A DNA stretch of 64,000 nt. Origin: Marihabitans asiaticum (lineage in GTDB: Bacteria > Actinomycetota > Actinomycetes > Actinomycetales > Dermatophilaceae). A model generated the notes under the pieces. That model worked only from the letters and a program-made list of their open reading frames with translations. It ran no database searches and was not told the origin of the DNA. The stretch spans positions 124,001 to 188,000 of the forward strand of contig NZ_VIUW01000001.1 of assembly GCF_007828725.1 (NCBI RefSeq). The letters run 5' to 3'. Shown here in pieces: positions 26,668-39,201 of the stretch. Position 1 is the first letter of the stretch. Every line of letters begins with the position of its first letter. Both the position numbers and the translations under genes were made by a program.

Positions 26668-26873
26668 TGCCGATCATCGACGTCACCCTCGCCGAGGGTC
26701 GGGAGCCGGAGAAGATCCGGGCGATGATCTCGGCCCTCACCGACGCGATGGTGCAGACCCAGGTCGCGCCCCGCGAGGCGGTCCGGGTGATCGTCCGCGA
26801 GGTTCCCCCCACCAACTTCGCCGCCGGTGACACCACCCTCGCCGAGCGGGCGCAGCAGACCCCTTCGTCCTGA
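26667..26873 (+). CDS. dmpI: 4-oxalocrotonate tautomerase, DmpI/XylH
   Basis: 68 residues from ATG 26667 in a TGATG overlap with dmpH. After removal of Met, Pro-1 (PIIDVTLAEGRE) is the catalytic base of the tautomerase superfamily. The arginine-containing strand VRVIVREVPPTNFAAG is also conserved. Family length is about 62, so this is full length with a short tail. It converts 2-hydroxymuconate to 2-oxo-3-hexenedioate for DmpH. Confidence 0.93.
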   Translation: MPIIDVTLAEGREPEKIRAMISALTDAMVQTQVAPREAVRVIVREVPPTNFAAGDTTLAERAQQTPSS

Positions 26874-26887
26874 TCCAGGAGCAGAGC

Positions 26888-28330
26888 ATGAGCGAGCAGC
26901 AGTTCTTCGGCCACATCATCGACGGCGAGGAGGTCGAGTCCGTCGGCGGCGAGCGCCTCGACGTGTGGAACCCGTGGACCCGTGAGGTCTGGGCCCAGGC
27001 CGCCGACGGCCAGGAGGCCGACGCGCACAAGGCGATCGAGAGCTCACGTCGCGCCTTCGACGAGGGCCCGTGGGCGACGATGGGGCGGGTGGAGCGCGCC
27101 CAGCACATCCACGCGCTCGCCGACCTGATGGAGGAGCGCACCGACGACCTGGCGCGCCTGGACTCGACCAACATGGCCAAGCCGTTCGAGGAGGCCAAGC
27201 ACGACGTCGCCCGCTCGGTGTGGAACTTCCGCTTCTTCGCCGACCACCAGCGCGACCACGTCGGCGAGGTCTACCCGATGGACACCGGGCACCACACCTA
27301 CAGCGAGTTCGGCCCCGCCGGCGTCGTCGCCGCGATCAGCCCGTGGAACTTCCCGCTCATGATGGCCTCGTGGAAGATCGCGCCCGCGATCGCCTGGGGC
27401 AACACCTGCATCATCAAGCCCTCGGAAGACACCCCGGCGTCGGTGACGATGCTCGGCCGCCTGGCGACCGAGGCCGGTCTGCCGCCGGGGGTGCTCAACG
27501 TGCTCAACGGTCACGGAGCACCCGCCGGAGCCACCCTCACCGGGGACGACCGGGTCGACCGGGTCACCTTCACCGGCTCCTCGACCACCGGCAAGGCGGT
27601 CATGGCCTCTGCGGCCAGTCACCTCGCCCCGGTCAGCCTGGAGCTCGGCGGCAAGGGCGCCAACATCGTCTTCGAGGACGCCGATCTCGACAACGCCGTC
27701 TACTGGGCGGTCGAGGCGATCTTCCGCAACGCGGGGCAGATCTGCCTGGCCGGGTCGCGCCTCTTCGTCCAGGCCTCGATCTACGACGAGTTCCTCGCCC
27801 GCTTCACCGAGGCGGCCGAACAGCTGAGCATCGGCGACCCCTTCGACCCGAGCACCCGCTTCTCCGCCCTGGCCAGCCGGAAGCACTTCGAGAAGGTCAG
27901 CTCCTACGTCGAGTCCGCGAAGGAGCTCGGCGGGCGCTTCCACACCGGTGGGGTGGCCGACGACGGCTCGTGGGTGGTGCGCCCGACGATCATCGACTCT
28001 CTGGCGCTGGACGCCGAGCCGTACTGCGAAGAGATCTTCGGCCCGGTGTGCGTCGTCAACTCCTTCGAGACCGAGGAGGAGGCGGTGGCGCTGGCCAACG
28101 ACACCCGCTACGGGCTCAACGCGATGCTCTTCACCGAGAACCTCTCGCGCGCCCACCGGGTCTCCTCGGTCCTGCGGGCCGGCACGGTGTGGGTCAACTG
28201 CTTCTTCATCCGCGACCTGCGCACCCCCTTCGGCGGGGTCGGGGACTCCGGGGTGGGCCGCGAGGGTGGCAACTTCAGCCGCGAGTTCTTCACCGAGCCA
28301 AAGGCCGTGGTGATGCAGATTCGCCGCTGA
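26888..28330 (+). CDS. dmpC: 2-hydroxymuconic semialdehyde dehydrogenase, DmpC/XylG
   Basis: 480 residues of the aldehyde dehydrogenase superfamily. Oxidises 2-hydroxymuconic semialdehyde with NAD+, opening the dehydrogenase branch. Visible motifs are SPWNFPLMMASWKIAPAIA, the general-base Glu in SLELGGKGANIVF, the nucleophile Cys in NAGQICLAGSR and the C-terminal PFGGVGDSGVGREGG. The branch choice is important here: the competing hydrolase DmpD is interrupted, so catechol must pass through this enzyme unless the distant paralogue acts. It closes the island and is followed by a 20-bp perfect hairpin. Confidence 0.93.
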   Translation: MSEQQFFGHIIDGEEVESVGGERLDVWNPWTREVWAQAADGQEADAHKAIESSRRAFDEGPWATMGRVERAQHIHALADLMEERTDDLARLDSTNMAKPFEEAKHDVARSVWNFRFFADHQRDHVGEVYPMDTGHHTYSEFGPAGVVAAISPWNFPLMMASWKIAPAIAWGNTCIIKPSEDTPASVTMLGRLATEAGLPPGVLNVLNGHGAPAGATLTGDDRVDRVTFTGSSTTGKAVMASAASHLAPVSLELGGKGANIVFEDADLDNAVYWAVEAIFRNAGQICLAGSRLFVQASIYDEFLARFTEAAEQLSIGDPFDPSTRFSALASRKHFEKVSSYVESAKELGGRFHTGGVADDGSWVVRPTIIDSLALDAEPYCEEIFGPVCVVNSFETEEEAVALANDTRYGLNAMLFTENLSRAHRVSSVLRAGTVWVNCFFIRDLRTPFGGVGDSGVGREGGNFSREFFTEPKAVVMQIRR

Positions 28331-28356
28331 CGGCGGGGGCCCACCCGACCCGGGGT

Positions 28357-28404
28357 GGTTCGAAGACGGATCGTCACCTCGAGCTGACGATCCGTCTTCG
28401 AACC
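28357..28404. terminator. 20-bp perfect-stem hairpin after dmpC
   Basis: Left arm GGTTCGAAGACGGATCGTCA (28357-28376), loop of 8 nt, and its exact complement at 28385-28404. It lies between the convergent ends of dmpC and the antiporter gene, so it likely terminates both. A GCGAAGGGGG word follows directly. Confidence 0.9.
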
Positions 28405-28417
28405 GGCGAAGGGGGCG

Positions 28418-30376
28418 TCAGCCCGCCGCGGAGGCGGTCGCCTTCTTCTTCGCCCGCTTGCGGTCGCTGCTGTTCTCGGTGCGCTCGGGCAGCAGGGCGA
28501 CGATGTGGGTCGCCGTGTCGGGCAGCTCGGTGTCCTTGGTGGCCACGGTGACCTTGCCCTCGCTCGACACGAGGAAGAGCAGAACCGCCCTGTCGCCATA
28601 GGTGCGCTTGAAGTCCTCCCGGGTGAAGGACGCGGAGAGCCGAGTCCGCCGGACTCGCATGCCCTCGGCACGCAGGTCACGCATCTCGTCGAAGGTCCTC
28701 GCGGGCTGGAAGGCGATGCGGCCCCCGAGGGACGCGCTCGGGGTGCGCTTCTCCGACCCGTTCTCCTGGTCGGCGCGCTTGAGCTGGTAGGTCGCGCCGC
28801 TGCCGAAGATCGAGGAGTACTGCCGCGCGGTCGTCGCATTCATGTCGTCGTCAGCCGAGGCGGCGATGAGGTGGCCCATCCCGGCGGCGTCGAGCTCGTC
28901 GGAGGTGATGTCCGAGAGGACGTGGCCGTAGTAGGTCTCGAGACCGGCCTGGCGGGCGGAGCGGATGGCGGAGAAGTCGTGGCTGACGACCTTGACCGGC
29001 ACGTCGAGGGCGGCGAGGTGCTCCCCGGCCTCGACCAGCCACGGCGCGGACCCGGCGAACATCACCCCCTGCGGCGAGGTGCTCGCCAGGCCGAGCCGCT
29101 CGGCGAGCCGCCCGACCCCGAGCCCGTAGATCGCGACCGTGCCGACGACGACGAGGAAGACGAGGGGGACGAGGTCCTGCGCCTGCGCGGCAAGCGCCTC
29201 GAGGTTGTCGGCGCGGATCCCCAGCGCGTCGGCGTTGCTCGCGCCCTCGCCGCTCGAGCTGAGCGCCGACTGGCGCGCGTTCTGGGCCTGGTGCTCCATC
29301 TCGATCGCGAAGATCGACACGACGGCCGCAGCGACGATTCCTCGCGGGGCCATGAAGGCCAGCAGGGTGCGCTCCTTCATCTCCGAGTCCGACCCGGCCA
29401 GCCCGAGATAGATGCTGACGGGCCGGACGACGAGGACGAGCAGGGCGATGAGGATCGCCGCCTGCGGCGCGACCCGGCGGATCTCGTCGAGGGTGACCAG
29501 GCTCGCGAGGAGGACGAAGAGGGAGCCGACGAAGAGGACCTGGAGGTGCTCCTTGAACTCGACCACCCGGTGCAGGTGGAGCCCCTTGACGTTGGCGAGG
29601 TAGACGCCGAGCACGGTGACGGTGACCAGGCCGCTCTCGTGGGCGACGGCGTTGGAGATGACGAAGACGCCGAGCGCCGCCGCGAGGAAGAGCACGCCCT
29701 GGAGGAAGTCGGGGATGAGGTGGCGCTGCATCGCGACCTTGAGCAGCCAGCCCATGCCGATGCCGAGCCCGAAGCCGACGAGCAGCGTCGTCGCGAGGCC
29801 GGTGAGCGCGGCCATGATCGGGGACTCACCCTGGGCGACGATCGCCTGGAAGACGAGGGTGGCCAGGACCGCGCCGATCGGGTCGACGACGATGCCCTCC
29901 CAGCGCAGCAGGGTCGAGGCGCGCCGGGTCGGGCGCAGCTGACGCACGATCGGGTTGATCACGGTGGGTCCGGTGACGACGAGCAGCGCCCCGATGAGCA
30001 CCGCGAGCCGCGGCTCGACGCCGGCGATCCACGCCGAGAGGGCGATGAGCGGCCAGGCGATGAGCACGGACACGCTGCACAGGCGCATCACGCTCTGGCC
30101 GAGGTCGCGCAGCTGGCGCACCTTCAGCGACAGCGACCCCTCGAAGAGGATGATCCCGACGGTCAGGGACACCCCGGCGTAGAGCACGTCCTGCCCGATG
30201 ACGGTCGGGGCCTCGATCGCCTGGCCGAGAGCGAATCCGGTGATGAGCAGCAGGAGGATCGAGGGCACCTTGAGGTACCACGCGATGAGCTGGCTGAGTA
30301 CAGCGATGAGCACGACCAGGGCGATGTAGCTCCCGGGCATGGCTTCGGTGAAGGCGTGCACCATCTCGTCCAGCAC
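28418..30376 (-). CDS. cation:proton antiporter with C-terminal TrkA-N-like domain (CPA family)
   Basis: 652 residues (GTG 30376; ATG 30364 is an alternative). About 12 transmembrane segments fill residues 15-440, with Na+/H+ exchanger landmarks: FEGSLSLKVRQL, the VVTGPTVINPIV segment (TGPT in TM4) and WEGIVVDPIGAVLATLVF carrying the transport acidic residue. The cytoplasmic part (about 450-580) looks like a nucleotide-binding TrkA-N fold (GVMFAGSAPWLVEAGEHL, LETYYGHVLSDITSDEL). The C-terminus is Lys-rich. Likely Na+ or K+ efflux for pH and ion balance; the ion is not decidable. Confidence 0.85.
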   Translation of the reverse strand: MLDEMVHAFTEAMPGSYIALVVLIAVLSQLIAWYLKVPSILLLLITGFALGQAIEAPTVIGQDVLYAGVSLTVGIILFEGSLSLKVRQLRDLGQSVMRLCSVSVLIAWPLIALSAWIAGVEPRLAVLIGALLVVTGPTVINPIVRQLRPTRRASTLLRWEGIVVDPIGAVLATLVFQAIVAQGESPIMAALTGLATTLLVGFGLGIGMGWLLKVAMQRHLIPDFLQGVLFLAAALGVFVISNAVAHESGLVTVTVLGVYLANVKGLHLHRVVEFKEHLQVLFVGSLFVLLASLVTLDEIRRVAPQAAILIALLVLVVRPVSIYLGLAGSDSEMKERTLLAFMAPRGIVAAAVVSIFAIEMEHQAQNARQSALSSSGEGASNADALGIRADNLEALAAQAQDLVPLVFLVVVGTVAIYGLGVGRLAERLGLASTSPQGVMFAGSAPWLVEAGEHLAALDVPVKVVSHDFSAIRSARQAGLETYYGHVLSDITSDELDAAGMGHLIAASADDDMNATTARQYSSIFGSGATYQLKRADQENGSEKRTPSASLGGRIAFQPARTFDEMRDLRAEGMRVRRTRLSASFTREDFKRTYGDRAVLLFLVSSEGKVTVATKDTELPDTATHIVALLPERTENSSDRKRAKKKATASAAG

Positions 30377-30517
30377 CCCTGCACGATAGGCGAGTGTCCG
30401 TCCTCACGCCGGATGTTCCGGCCCGCGATGTGCACCGGGCGTCCGGGCCGGACCCGGCGCACGTCCAGGGAGGATGTGGCAGTGTCGTGCCGTTGCCGGA
30501 CGGCGAAGGAGTGACCC

Positions 30518-31411
30518 ATGTCCCGGTATCAGGGCGACGAGCCGACCCCGATCGACGCGACTCCGCTCGAGGACTTCTTCTTCGGGAGCCCCGATGACGA
30601 GCCCACAGGCGACCGGCCCACTGCCGATGAGACACAGGTGGTCGACTCCTCGGGCGCGGCGTCGGGGCGTGCGCAGCCACCGGCGACCGGCGAAGGGGGT
30701 GAGCCGCCGGCCTCGTCTCCCGGTCACCGGGAGAGCTCCGTCCCGCAGGACTGGTGGGGAGAGGAGCCCGGCCACGCGGGTGGACCGAGCCGGGTCATGC
30801 CGGCCAGGGACGACTCGACTCCTCGCCACGACGACCACGGCGGCGCACCGGGGATGCAACGGCAGGCGGTGCCTCCACCCGAGCCCGATCGCCGCGGCGC
30901 GGTGGCCCGGGGCGCCGGGATCGTCCTACTGATCCTCGCCTCCGTCGTCGTCGGTGCGCTGCTCGCCTATCTCGCCCTCACCCAGCTGCGCGGTGACGAG
31001 CCGTCGGGCGCGGGCAGCAGCGAGGGGACCGCCCAGGAGCAGGGGTCGAGCACGCAGAGCCCGTCGCAGTCGCCGTCCTCGGCCGAATCCAGCCCCGCAG
31101 AAGCGAGCTCATCGACCAGCTCGAGCAGCTCGAGCACCACGGCCGAGCGCACCGGCGAGCTGCCGTCCGGCGCGACGGCCTGCGGCGGGGCGAAGGACGG
31201 CATCGCGGTCGGGCGTACCACCTCGGTGACGTCCTGCCCCTTCGCGGTGGCGGTCCGGGACGCCTACCTCGCCGCCGACCCCGGCGACGATGGCTCCGCG
31301 ACGCTGGAGGTGAGGAGCCCGGTGACGGGACGGAGCTACTCGATGCGGTGCACCGGCGACGTCGTCACCACCTGCACCGGCGGCAACGACGCCTCGGTCG
31401 TCCTCTACTGA
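30518..31411 (+). CDS. single-span membrane protein with Ser-rich extracellular stalk, unknown function
   Basis: 297 residues. A disordered, acidic cytoplasmic N-terminus (1-125) is followed by one membrane segment (about 130-153, IVLLILASVVVGALLAYLAL). A Ser/Glu/Thr stalk (about 160-210) leads to a small C-terminal domain of about 85 residues with four Cys (ATACGG, TSCPF, SMRCTG, TTCTGG) that may form two disulphides. Start ATG 30518. I do not recognise the domain. It is transcribed just ahead of a lipoprotein gene (1 bp gap), so they may work together at the cell surface. Confidence 0.7.
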   Translation: MSRYQGDEPTPIDATPLEDFFFGSPDDEPTGDRPTADETQVVDSSGAASGRAQPPATGEGGEPPASSPGHRESSVPQDWWGEEPGHAGGPSRVMPARDDSTPRHDDHGGAPGMQRQAVPPPEPDRRGAVARGAGIVLLILASVVVGALLAYLALTQLRGDEPSGAGSSEGTAQEQGSSTQSPSQSPSSAESSPAEASSSTSSSSSSTTAERTGELPSGATACGGAKDGIAVGRTTSVTSCPFAVAVRDAYLAADPGDDGSATLEVRSPVTGRSYSMRCTGDVVTTCTGGNDASVVLY

Positions 31412-31412
31412 C

Positions 31413-34677
<3,265 letters not shown>

Positions 34678-34763
34678 GTGAGCGAAGGGAGGGCCGCCGC
34701 CTGAGATCGGCCGGCTCACCCCCCTTCGCCCCCGACCAGACAGACCCAGCGACAAGGTGACCC

Positions 34764-37340
34764 ATGACTGACACCCCCGACGGACCCGGCACCGAGGTGA
34801 GCACCGACCGCTTCGAGCCGATCGACCTCAACGCCGAGATGCAGCGCAGCTACATCGAGTACGCGATGAGCGTCATCGTCTCCCGTGCGCTGCCGGACGT
34901 GCGCGACGGCCTCAAGCCGGTGCACCGCCGCATCGTCTACGCCATGTACGACGGTGGGTACCGGCCGGACCGGGGCTACAACAAGTGCTCCCGGGTCGTC
35001 GGTGACGTCATGGGGCAGTACCACCCGCACGGCGACTCCGCGATCTACGACGCGATGGTGCGCCTGGTCCAGCCGTGGTCGATGCGGTACCCGCTCATCG
35101 ACGGGCAGGGCAACTTCGGGTCGGCGGGTAACGACGGTGCGGCGGCCCCGCGGTACACCGAGTGCCGGATGGCGCCGCTGGCGCTGGAGCTGGTGCGCGA
35201 CATCGACCAGGACACGGTCGACTTCGTGCCGAACTACGACGGCAAGACGATGCAGCCGGACGTGCTGCCGGCCCGCTTCCCCAACCTGCTCGTCAACGGC
35301 TCGGCCGGGATCGCGGTCGGCATGGCCACCCAGATCCCGCCGCACAACCTGCGCGAGGTCGCCTCGGCCGCGCAGTGGCTGCTGGAGAACCCCGAGTCGA
35401 GCAAGGAGGAGCAGCTCGAGGCGGTGATGCAGCGGATCACCGGGCCGGACTTCCCGACCGGGGCGCTGATCATGGGCACCCGCAGCATCGAGGAGGCCTA
35501 CCGGACCGGTCGCGGGTCGATCATGATGCGCGCGGTCGTCGAGGTCGAAGAGATCCAGGGCCGGACCTGCCTCGTCGTCACCGAGCTGCCCTACCAGGTC
35601 AATCCGGACGCGCTTGCGCTGAAGATCGCCGAGCTGACCAAGGACGGCAAGCTCGGCGGCATCGCCGACATCTCGGACGAGACCTCGGGGCGCACCGGGC
35701 AGCGACTGGTCATCAAGCTCAAGCGCGACGCCGTCGCCAAGGTCGTGCTGAACAACCTCTACAAGCACACCCAGCTGCAGACCAGCTTCGGCGCGAACAT
35801 GCTGGCCCTCGTCGACGGGGTGCCGCGCACCCTGCCGATCAGCGCCTTCATCCGCTACTGGGTGGAGCACCAGATCGAGGTCGTCGTCCGCCGGACGTCG
35901 TACCGGCTGGCCAAGGCCGAGGCCGCGATCCACATCCTGCGCGGTCTGCTCAAGGCGCTCGACGCGCTCGACGAGGTGATCGCCCTCATCCGGCGCTCGC
36001 GCACCGTCGAGGTTGCCCGCGAAGGGCTGATCGAGCTGCTCGACATCGACGAGGAGCAGGCCCGCGCGATCCTCGAGATGCAGCTGCGCCGCCTGGCCGC
36101 GCTGGAGCGGCAGAAGATCATCGACGAGCACGACGAGCTCGAGGCGCAGATCCTCGACTACCAGGACATCCTGGCCAAACCCGAGCGCCAGCGGGCGATC
36201 GTCTCCGAGGAGCTGGCCGGCATCGTCGACAAGTACGGCGACGAGCGGCGCACCCGGATCCTGCCCTACGACGGCGATGTCGCCATGGAGGACCTCATCC
36301 CCGAGGAGGACGTCGTCGTGACGATCACCCGCGGCGGGTACGCCAAGCGGGTGCGGGTCGACGAGTACCGCTCGCAGAAGCGTGGCGGCAAGGGCGTGCG
36401 CGGGGCGTCGCTGCGCGGCGAGGACGTCGTCGGGCACTTCTTCACCACGACGAGCCACCACTGGCTGCTCTTCTTCACCAACCACGGCCGGGTGTACCGG
36501 GCCAAGGCCTACGAGCTGCCGGACGCGACCCGCGACGGCAAGGGGCAGCACGTGGCCAACCTGCTCGCCTTCCAGCCCGACGAGGAGATCGCGGCGGTCC
36601 TGGCCATCAAGGACTACGAGGTCTCGCCCTACCTCGTCCTCGCGACGAAGAACGGGCTGACGAAGAAGACGCGCCTCGGCGACTACGACTCGCCACGCTC
36701 CGGCGGTCTCATCGCGATCAACCTGCGCGACGGCGACGAGCTCGTCGGAGCCCAGCTCGCCTCGGGCGAGGACGACCTGCTCCTCGTCTCACGCGGCGGG
36801 ATGTCGGTGCGCTTCCACGCCACGGACGAGCAGCTGCGCCCGATGGGCCGCTCGACCTCGGGCGTGACAGGCATGAAGTTCCGTGGCGAGGACTCGCTGC
36901 TGTCGATGTCGGTCATCGAGGCCGGGACCGACCCGGACGTCTTCGTCGTCTTCGAGAACGGTGTCGCCAAGCGGACCGCTGCCTCGGAGTGGACGGCGAA
37001 GGGGAGGGCGACCCTCGGCGTGACCGCCGCCAAGTCCGGCAAGGGCGGGGAGCTGGTCGGCGCGCTCACCGTGGACGAGGGTGACCAGGTCATGGTGGTC
37101 ATGGAGAAGGGCAACATCGTGCGCTCGGCGGTCACCGAGGTCTCCCGGACGGGGCGCAACACGATGGGCGTCTCCTTCGCCACGCCCCGCACGGGTGATG
37201 CGATCGTCGCGGTCGCGCGCAACGCCGATCGGGGTGTCGCGGCCGAGGTCGCCGACGACGCGGTAGCGTCAGACCCTGCAGCAGAGGACAGCGTGTCTGA
37301 GGACAGCGGCGCCGAGGGGCCCGCCGGAGGTGACCAGTGA
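34764..37340 (+). CDS. gyrA: DNA gyrase subunit A
   Basis: 858 residues. The cleavage/rejoining subunit. Catalytic Tyr131 is in [10 protein letters not shown]. In the quinolone-resistance region [15 protein letters not shown] the key positions are Ser92 and Asp96 (Ser83/Asp87 in E. coli), the susceptible-type residues. The C-terminal beta-pinwheel contains the GyrA box QKRGGKG. The last 35 residues are Ala/Glu/Asp-rich. It lies 86 bp after gyrB and its stop overlaps the DUF3566 gene (GTGA). Confidence 0.97.
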   Translation: MTDTPDGPGTEVSTDRFEPIDLNAEMQRSYIEYAMSVIVSRALPDVRDGLKPVHRRIVYAMYDGGYRPDRGYNKCSRVVGDVMGQYHPHGDSAIYDAMVRLVQPWSMRYPLIDGQGNFGSAGNDGAAAPRYTECRMAPLALELVRDIDQDTVDFVPNYDGKTMQPDVLPARFPNLLVNGSAGIAVGMATQIPPHNLREVASAAQWLLENPESSKEEQLEAVMQRITGPDFPTGALIMGTRSIEEAYRTGRGSIMMRAVVEVEEIQGRTCLVVTELPYQVNPDALALKIAELTKDGKLGGIADISDETSGRTGQRLVIKLKRDAVAKVVLNNLYKHTQLQTSFGANMLALVDGVPRTLPISAFIRYWVEHQIEVVVRRTSYRLAKAEAAIHILRGLLKALDALDEVIALIRRSRTVEVAREGLIELLDIDEEQARAILEMQLRRLAALERQKIIDEHDELEAQILDYQDILAKPERQRAIVSEELAGIVDKYGDERRTRILPYDGDVAMEDLIPEEDVVVTITRGGYAKRVRVDEYRSQKRGGKGVRGASLRGEDVVGHFFTTTSHHWLLFFTNHGRVYRAKAYELPDATRDGKGQHVANLLAFQPDEEIAAVLAIKDYEVSPYLVLATKNGLTKKTRLGDYDSPRSGGLIAINLRDGDELVGAQLASGEDDLLLVSRGGMSVRFHATDEQLRPMGRSTSGVTGMKFRGEDSLLSMSVIEAGTDPDVFVVFENGVAKRTAASEWTAKGRATLGVTAAKSGKGGELVGALTVDEGDQVMVVMEKGNIVRSAVTEVSRTGRNTMGVSFATPRTGDAIVAVARNADRGVAAEVADDAVASDPAAEDSVSEDSGAEGPAGGDQ

Positions 37341-37795
37341 GCGACACGACCGTGATGGAGACCTCGAGCTCGGATCAGTCGAGCGCGGGTAGCGTCCCGG
37401 CACGTCCGGCCTCGCCGCGCCCCCGAGGGGGTCGTCGGGTCAAGCTCATGGTCTCCCGGGTCGACCCGTGGTCGGCGATGAAGGTCGGCTTCCTCCTCTC
37501 GGTCGCGATGGGGATCGCCATGGTCGTCATGGCGGCCGTGCTGTGGGCGCTGATGTCGGCCATGGGTGTCTTCGACTCGATCAACAGCCTCGCCAGCCAG
37601 ATCATCGGCGACGCCGCGGGTCAGGAGTTCGACATCATGGACTTCCTCGGCTTCGGCCGTGTCCTCTCGCTCTCCGTCGTCATCGCGGTCATCGACATCG
37701 TGCTCATGACCGCCCTGGCCACGCTCGGCGCCTTCCTCTACAACATCGTCGCCAGCCTCGTCGGCGGCCTGCACCTCACCCTCACCGACGACTGA
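37337..37795 (+). CDS. DUF3566 transmembrane protein
   Basis: 152 residues from GTG 37337 overlapping the gyrA stop. After a Ser/Pro-rich cytoplasmic tail, [29 protein letters not shown] begins the DUF3566 domain, with two membrane segments at about 50-75 and 110-140. This family follows gyrA in many actinobacteria (Rv0007 in M. tuberculosis). Function is not known; links to division have been suggested from location only. Confidence 0.88.
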   Translation: MSDTTVMETSSSDQSSAGSVPARPASPRPRGGRRVKLMVSRVDPWSAMKVGFLLSVAMGIAMVVMAAVLWALMSAMGVFDSINSLASQIIGDAAGQEFDIMDFLGFGRVLSLSVVIAVIDIVLMTALATLGAFLYNIVASLVGGLHLTLTDD

Positions 37796-37862
37796 TCCAG
37801 CGTCGTTTTGTCCCGCTCGCGGCGGGTGAGGTAATCTCGGGCGTCGCGTCACCGACGCGCGC

Positions 37863-37939
37863 GGGCCTATAGCTCAGACGGTTAGAGCGCTTCCCTGATA
37901 AGGAAGAGGTCAGAGGTTCAAGTCCTCTTAGGCCCACCA
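37863..37939 (+). tRNA. tRNA-Ile (anticodon GAT)
   Basis: Acceptor stem GGGCCTA / TAGGCCC, D-loop with AGCTCAGACGGTTAGAGC, anticodon arm CTTCC-CTGATAA-GGAAG giving GAT, T-arm AGAGGTTCAAGTCCTCT. The 3' CCA (37937-37939) is encoded. Located after gyrA as in most actinobacteria. Confidence 0.97.
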
Positions 37940-37975
37940 CTTCCCCCTTCGCCGCAGGACCTACGGAGGCCGACG

Positions 37976-38152
37976 TTGAAGAAGTTGCTCGCCCTGGCCG
38001 CTGTCGCCTTCGGGGCGGCCTACGCCCAGCGCAAGATGGAGCAGCAGCGCTCGGAGAAGGACCTCTTCGCCGCCGCCAGCGCAGGTAAGGCGCCGGCGAA
38101 GCAGAACCAGCCGAAGGACGTGTGGGCGGCCGCGACCGACTCGCGCCCCTGA
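37976..38152 (+). CDS. DLW-39 family small protein
   Basis: 58 residues from TTG 37976, preceded by GGAGG at the right distance. It begins LKKLLALAAVAFGAAYAQRK, a short hydrophobic helix, and ends KDVWAAATDSRP; an internal SEKDLFAAAS and this DVWAAATD resemble the conserved D-L-W ending of the family. Family members are about 40 residues; here the tail region is longer and the signature appears to be doubled. They lie between tRNA-Ile and tRNA-Ala in many actinobacteria. Function unknown; probably membrane-associated. Confidence 0.75.
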   Translation: MKKLLALAAVAFGAAYAQRKMEQQRSEKDLFAAASAGKAPAKQNQPKDVWAAATDSRP

Positions 38153-38175
38153 GGCGGGAAGAGCAGCAAGCCCTC

Positions 38176-38248
38176 GGGGGCGTGGCGCAATTGGTAGCGC
38201 ACCTGCTTTGCAAGCAGGGGGTTAGGGGTTCGAGTCCCCTCGCCTCCA
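38176..38248 (+). tRNA. tRNA-Ala (anticodon TGC)
   Basis: Acceptor stem GGGGGCG / CGCCTCC with one G-T pair, D-arm GGCGCAATTGGTAGCGC, anticodon arm CCTGC-TTTGCAA-GCAGG giving TGC, T-arm AGGGGTTCGAGTCCCCT. The CCA end is not encoded in full (ACCG follows). Confidence 0.97.
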
Positions 38249-38256
38249 CCGAGAGA

Positions 38257-38293
38257 GAAGGGGGGTGTTCCGCACAGCGGAGCACCCCCCTTC
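38257..38293. terminator. hairpin terminator after tRNA-Ala
   Basis: Left arm GAAGGGGGGTGTTCCGC (38257-38273), 3-nt loop, right arm GCGGAGCACCCCCCTTC (38277-38293): 17 pairs with one G-T mismatch. Its outer ends are the repeated words GAAGGGG and CCCCTTCG, showing that the word is recruited into a terminator. Confidence 0.9.
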
Positions 38294-38324
38294 GTCATGG
38301 CACCGACGGACTTACGGTGCCGAC

Positions 38325-39155
38325 ATGACTGATCTGCAGACCGCCAATCCAGAGATCGCCTCCACGATCGACGTCGCCGGCGTGGCCACCAACTACCACG
38401 ACGTCGGTGAGGGCGACCCCGTCCTGCTCATCCACGGCTCCGGGCCGGGCGTGAGCGCGTGGGCCAACTGGCGCGGCGTGCTGCCGGCGCTGTCGCAGCA
38501 GCACCGGGTCATCGCCCCCGACGTGCTCGGCTTCGGCTACACGCAGCGGCCCGAGGGCGTCACCTATGACATGGCGACGTGGACAGAGCACCTCGTCGGG
38601 CTGCTCGACGCCCTGGGGCTGGAGCGGGTCTCGGTCGTCGGCAACAGCTTCGGCGGGGCGCTCGCGCTCGCCGTCGCGACCCAGCACCCCGAGCGGGTCG
38701 ACAAGCTCGTCCTCATGGGCGCGGCGGGCGTGCCCTTCGAGATCACCGAGGGCCTGGACAAGGTGTGGGGCTTCGAGCCCTCGCTGCCCAACATGATCGA
38801 GCTCATGGACGTCTTCGCGTACGACAAGTCGCTGTTCACCGAGGGCCTGGCCCAGCTGCGGCTCGACGCGGCGACCCGGCCGGGGGTCCACGAGGCGTTC
38901 AGCGCGATGTTCCCCGCTCCGCGGCAGCGCTCGGTCGAGGCGTTGGCCGTGCCCGACGCCGACATCCGCGCTCTCACCCAGCCCGCGCTGATCATCCACG
39001 GCCGCGACGACGAGGTCATCCCACTGAGCACCTCGCTGCGACTGCACGAGCTCATCGACGACTCGCAGCTGCACGTCTTCGGCCGGTGCGGTCACTGGGT
39101 GCAGATCGAGCACGCGGAGGGCTTCGCCCGGCTCGTCGGGGACTTCCTGGCCTGA
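38325..39155 (+). CDS. 2-hydroxymuconic semialdehyde hydrolase-like alpha/beta hydrolase (intact paralogue of dmpD)
   Basis: 276 residues. Alpha/beta hydrolase with oxyanion region HGSGPGVSAWANWRG, nucleophile Ser in VVGNSFGGALALA, Asp in IIHGRDDEVIP and His in FGRCGHWVQIEH. It is clearly related to the interrupted hydrolase at 20192 (shared GVPFEIT, VWGF, FSAMFP and PRQR). The protein fits C-C hydrolases of meta-cleavage pathways (DmpD/TodF/MhpC). It stands alone, 77 bp after tRNA-Ala, without other catabolic genes. ATG 38325 has only a weak ribosome-binding site; TTACGGT 8 bp upstream may be a -10 for a near-leaderless message. Confidence 0.88.
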   Translation: MTDLQTANPEIASTIDVAGVATNYHDVGEGDPVLLIHGSGPGVSAWANWRGVLPALSQQHRVIAPDVLGFGYTQRPEGVTYDMATWTEHLVGLLDALGLERVSVVGNSFGGALALAVATQHPERVDKLVLMGAAGVPFEITEGLDKVWGFEPSLPNMIELMDVFAYDKSLFTEGLAQLRLDAATRPGVHEAFSAMFPAPRQRSVEALAVPDADIRALTQPALIIHGRDDEVIPLSTSLRLHELIDDSQLHVFGRCGHWVQIEHAEGFARLVGDFLA

Positions 39156-39201
39156 CGTCCCGTCGGGAGGGGCCGCGCGGTTGGCATCCCGCAGCTCGTC
39201 G

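Noticed and set aside
12056-28410. Catabolic island as an integrative element or transposon
   Set aside because: No integrase, transposase, terminal repeats or duplicated tRNA end is visible at either edge.
34764-37340. Quinolone-resistance mutation in gyrA
   Set aside because: The resistance-region residues Ser92 and Asp96 are the susceptible-type residues.
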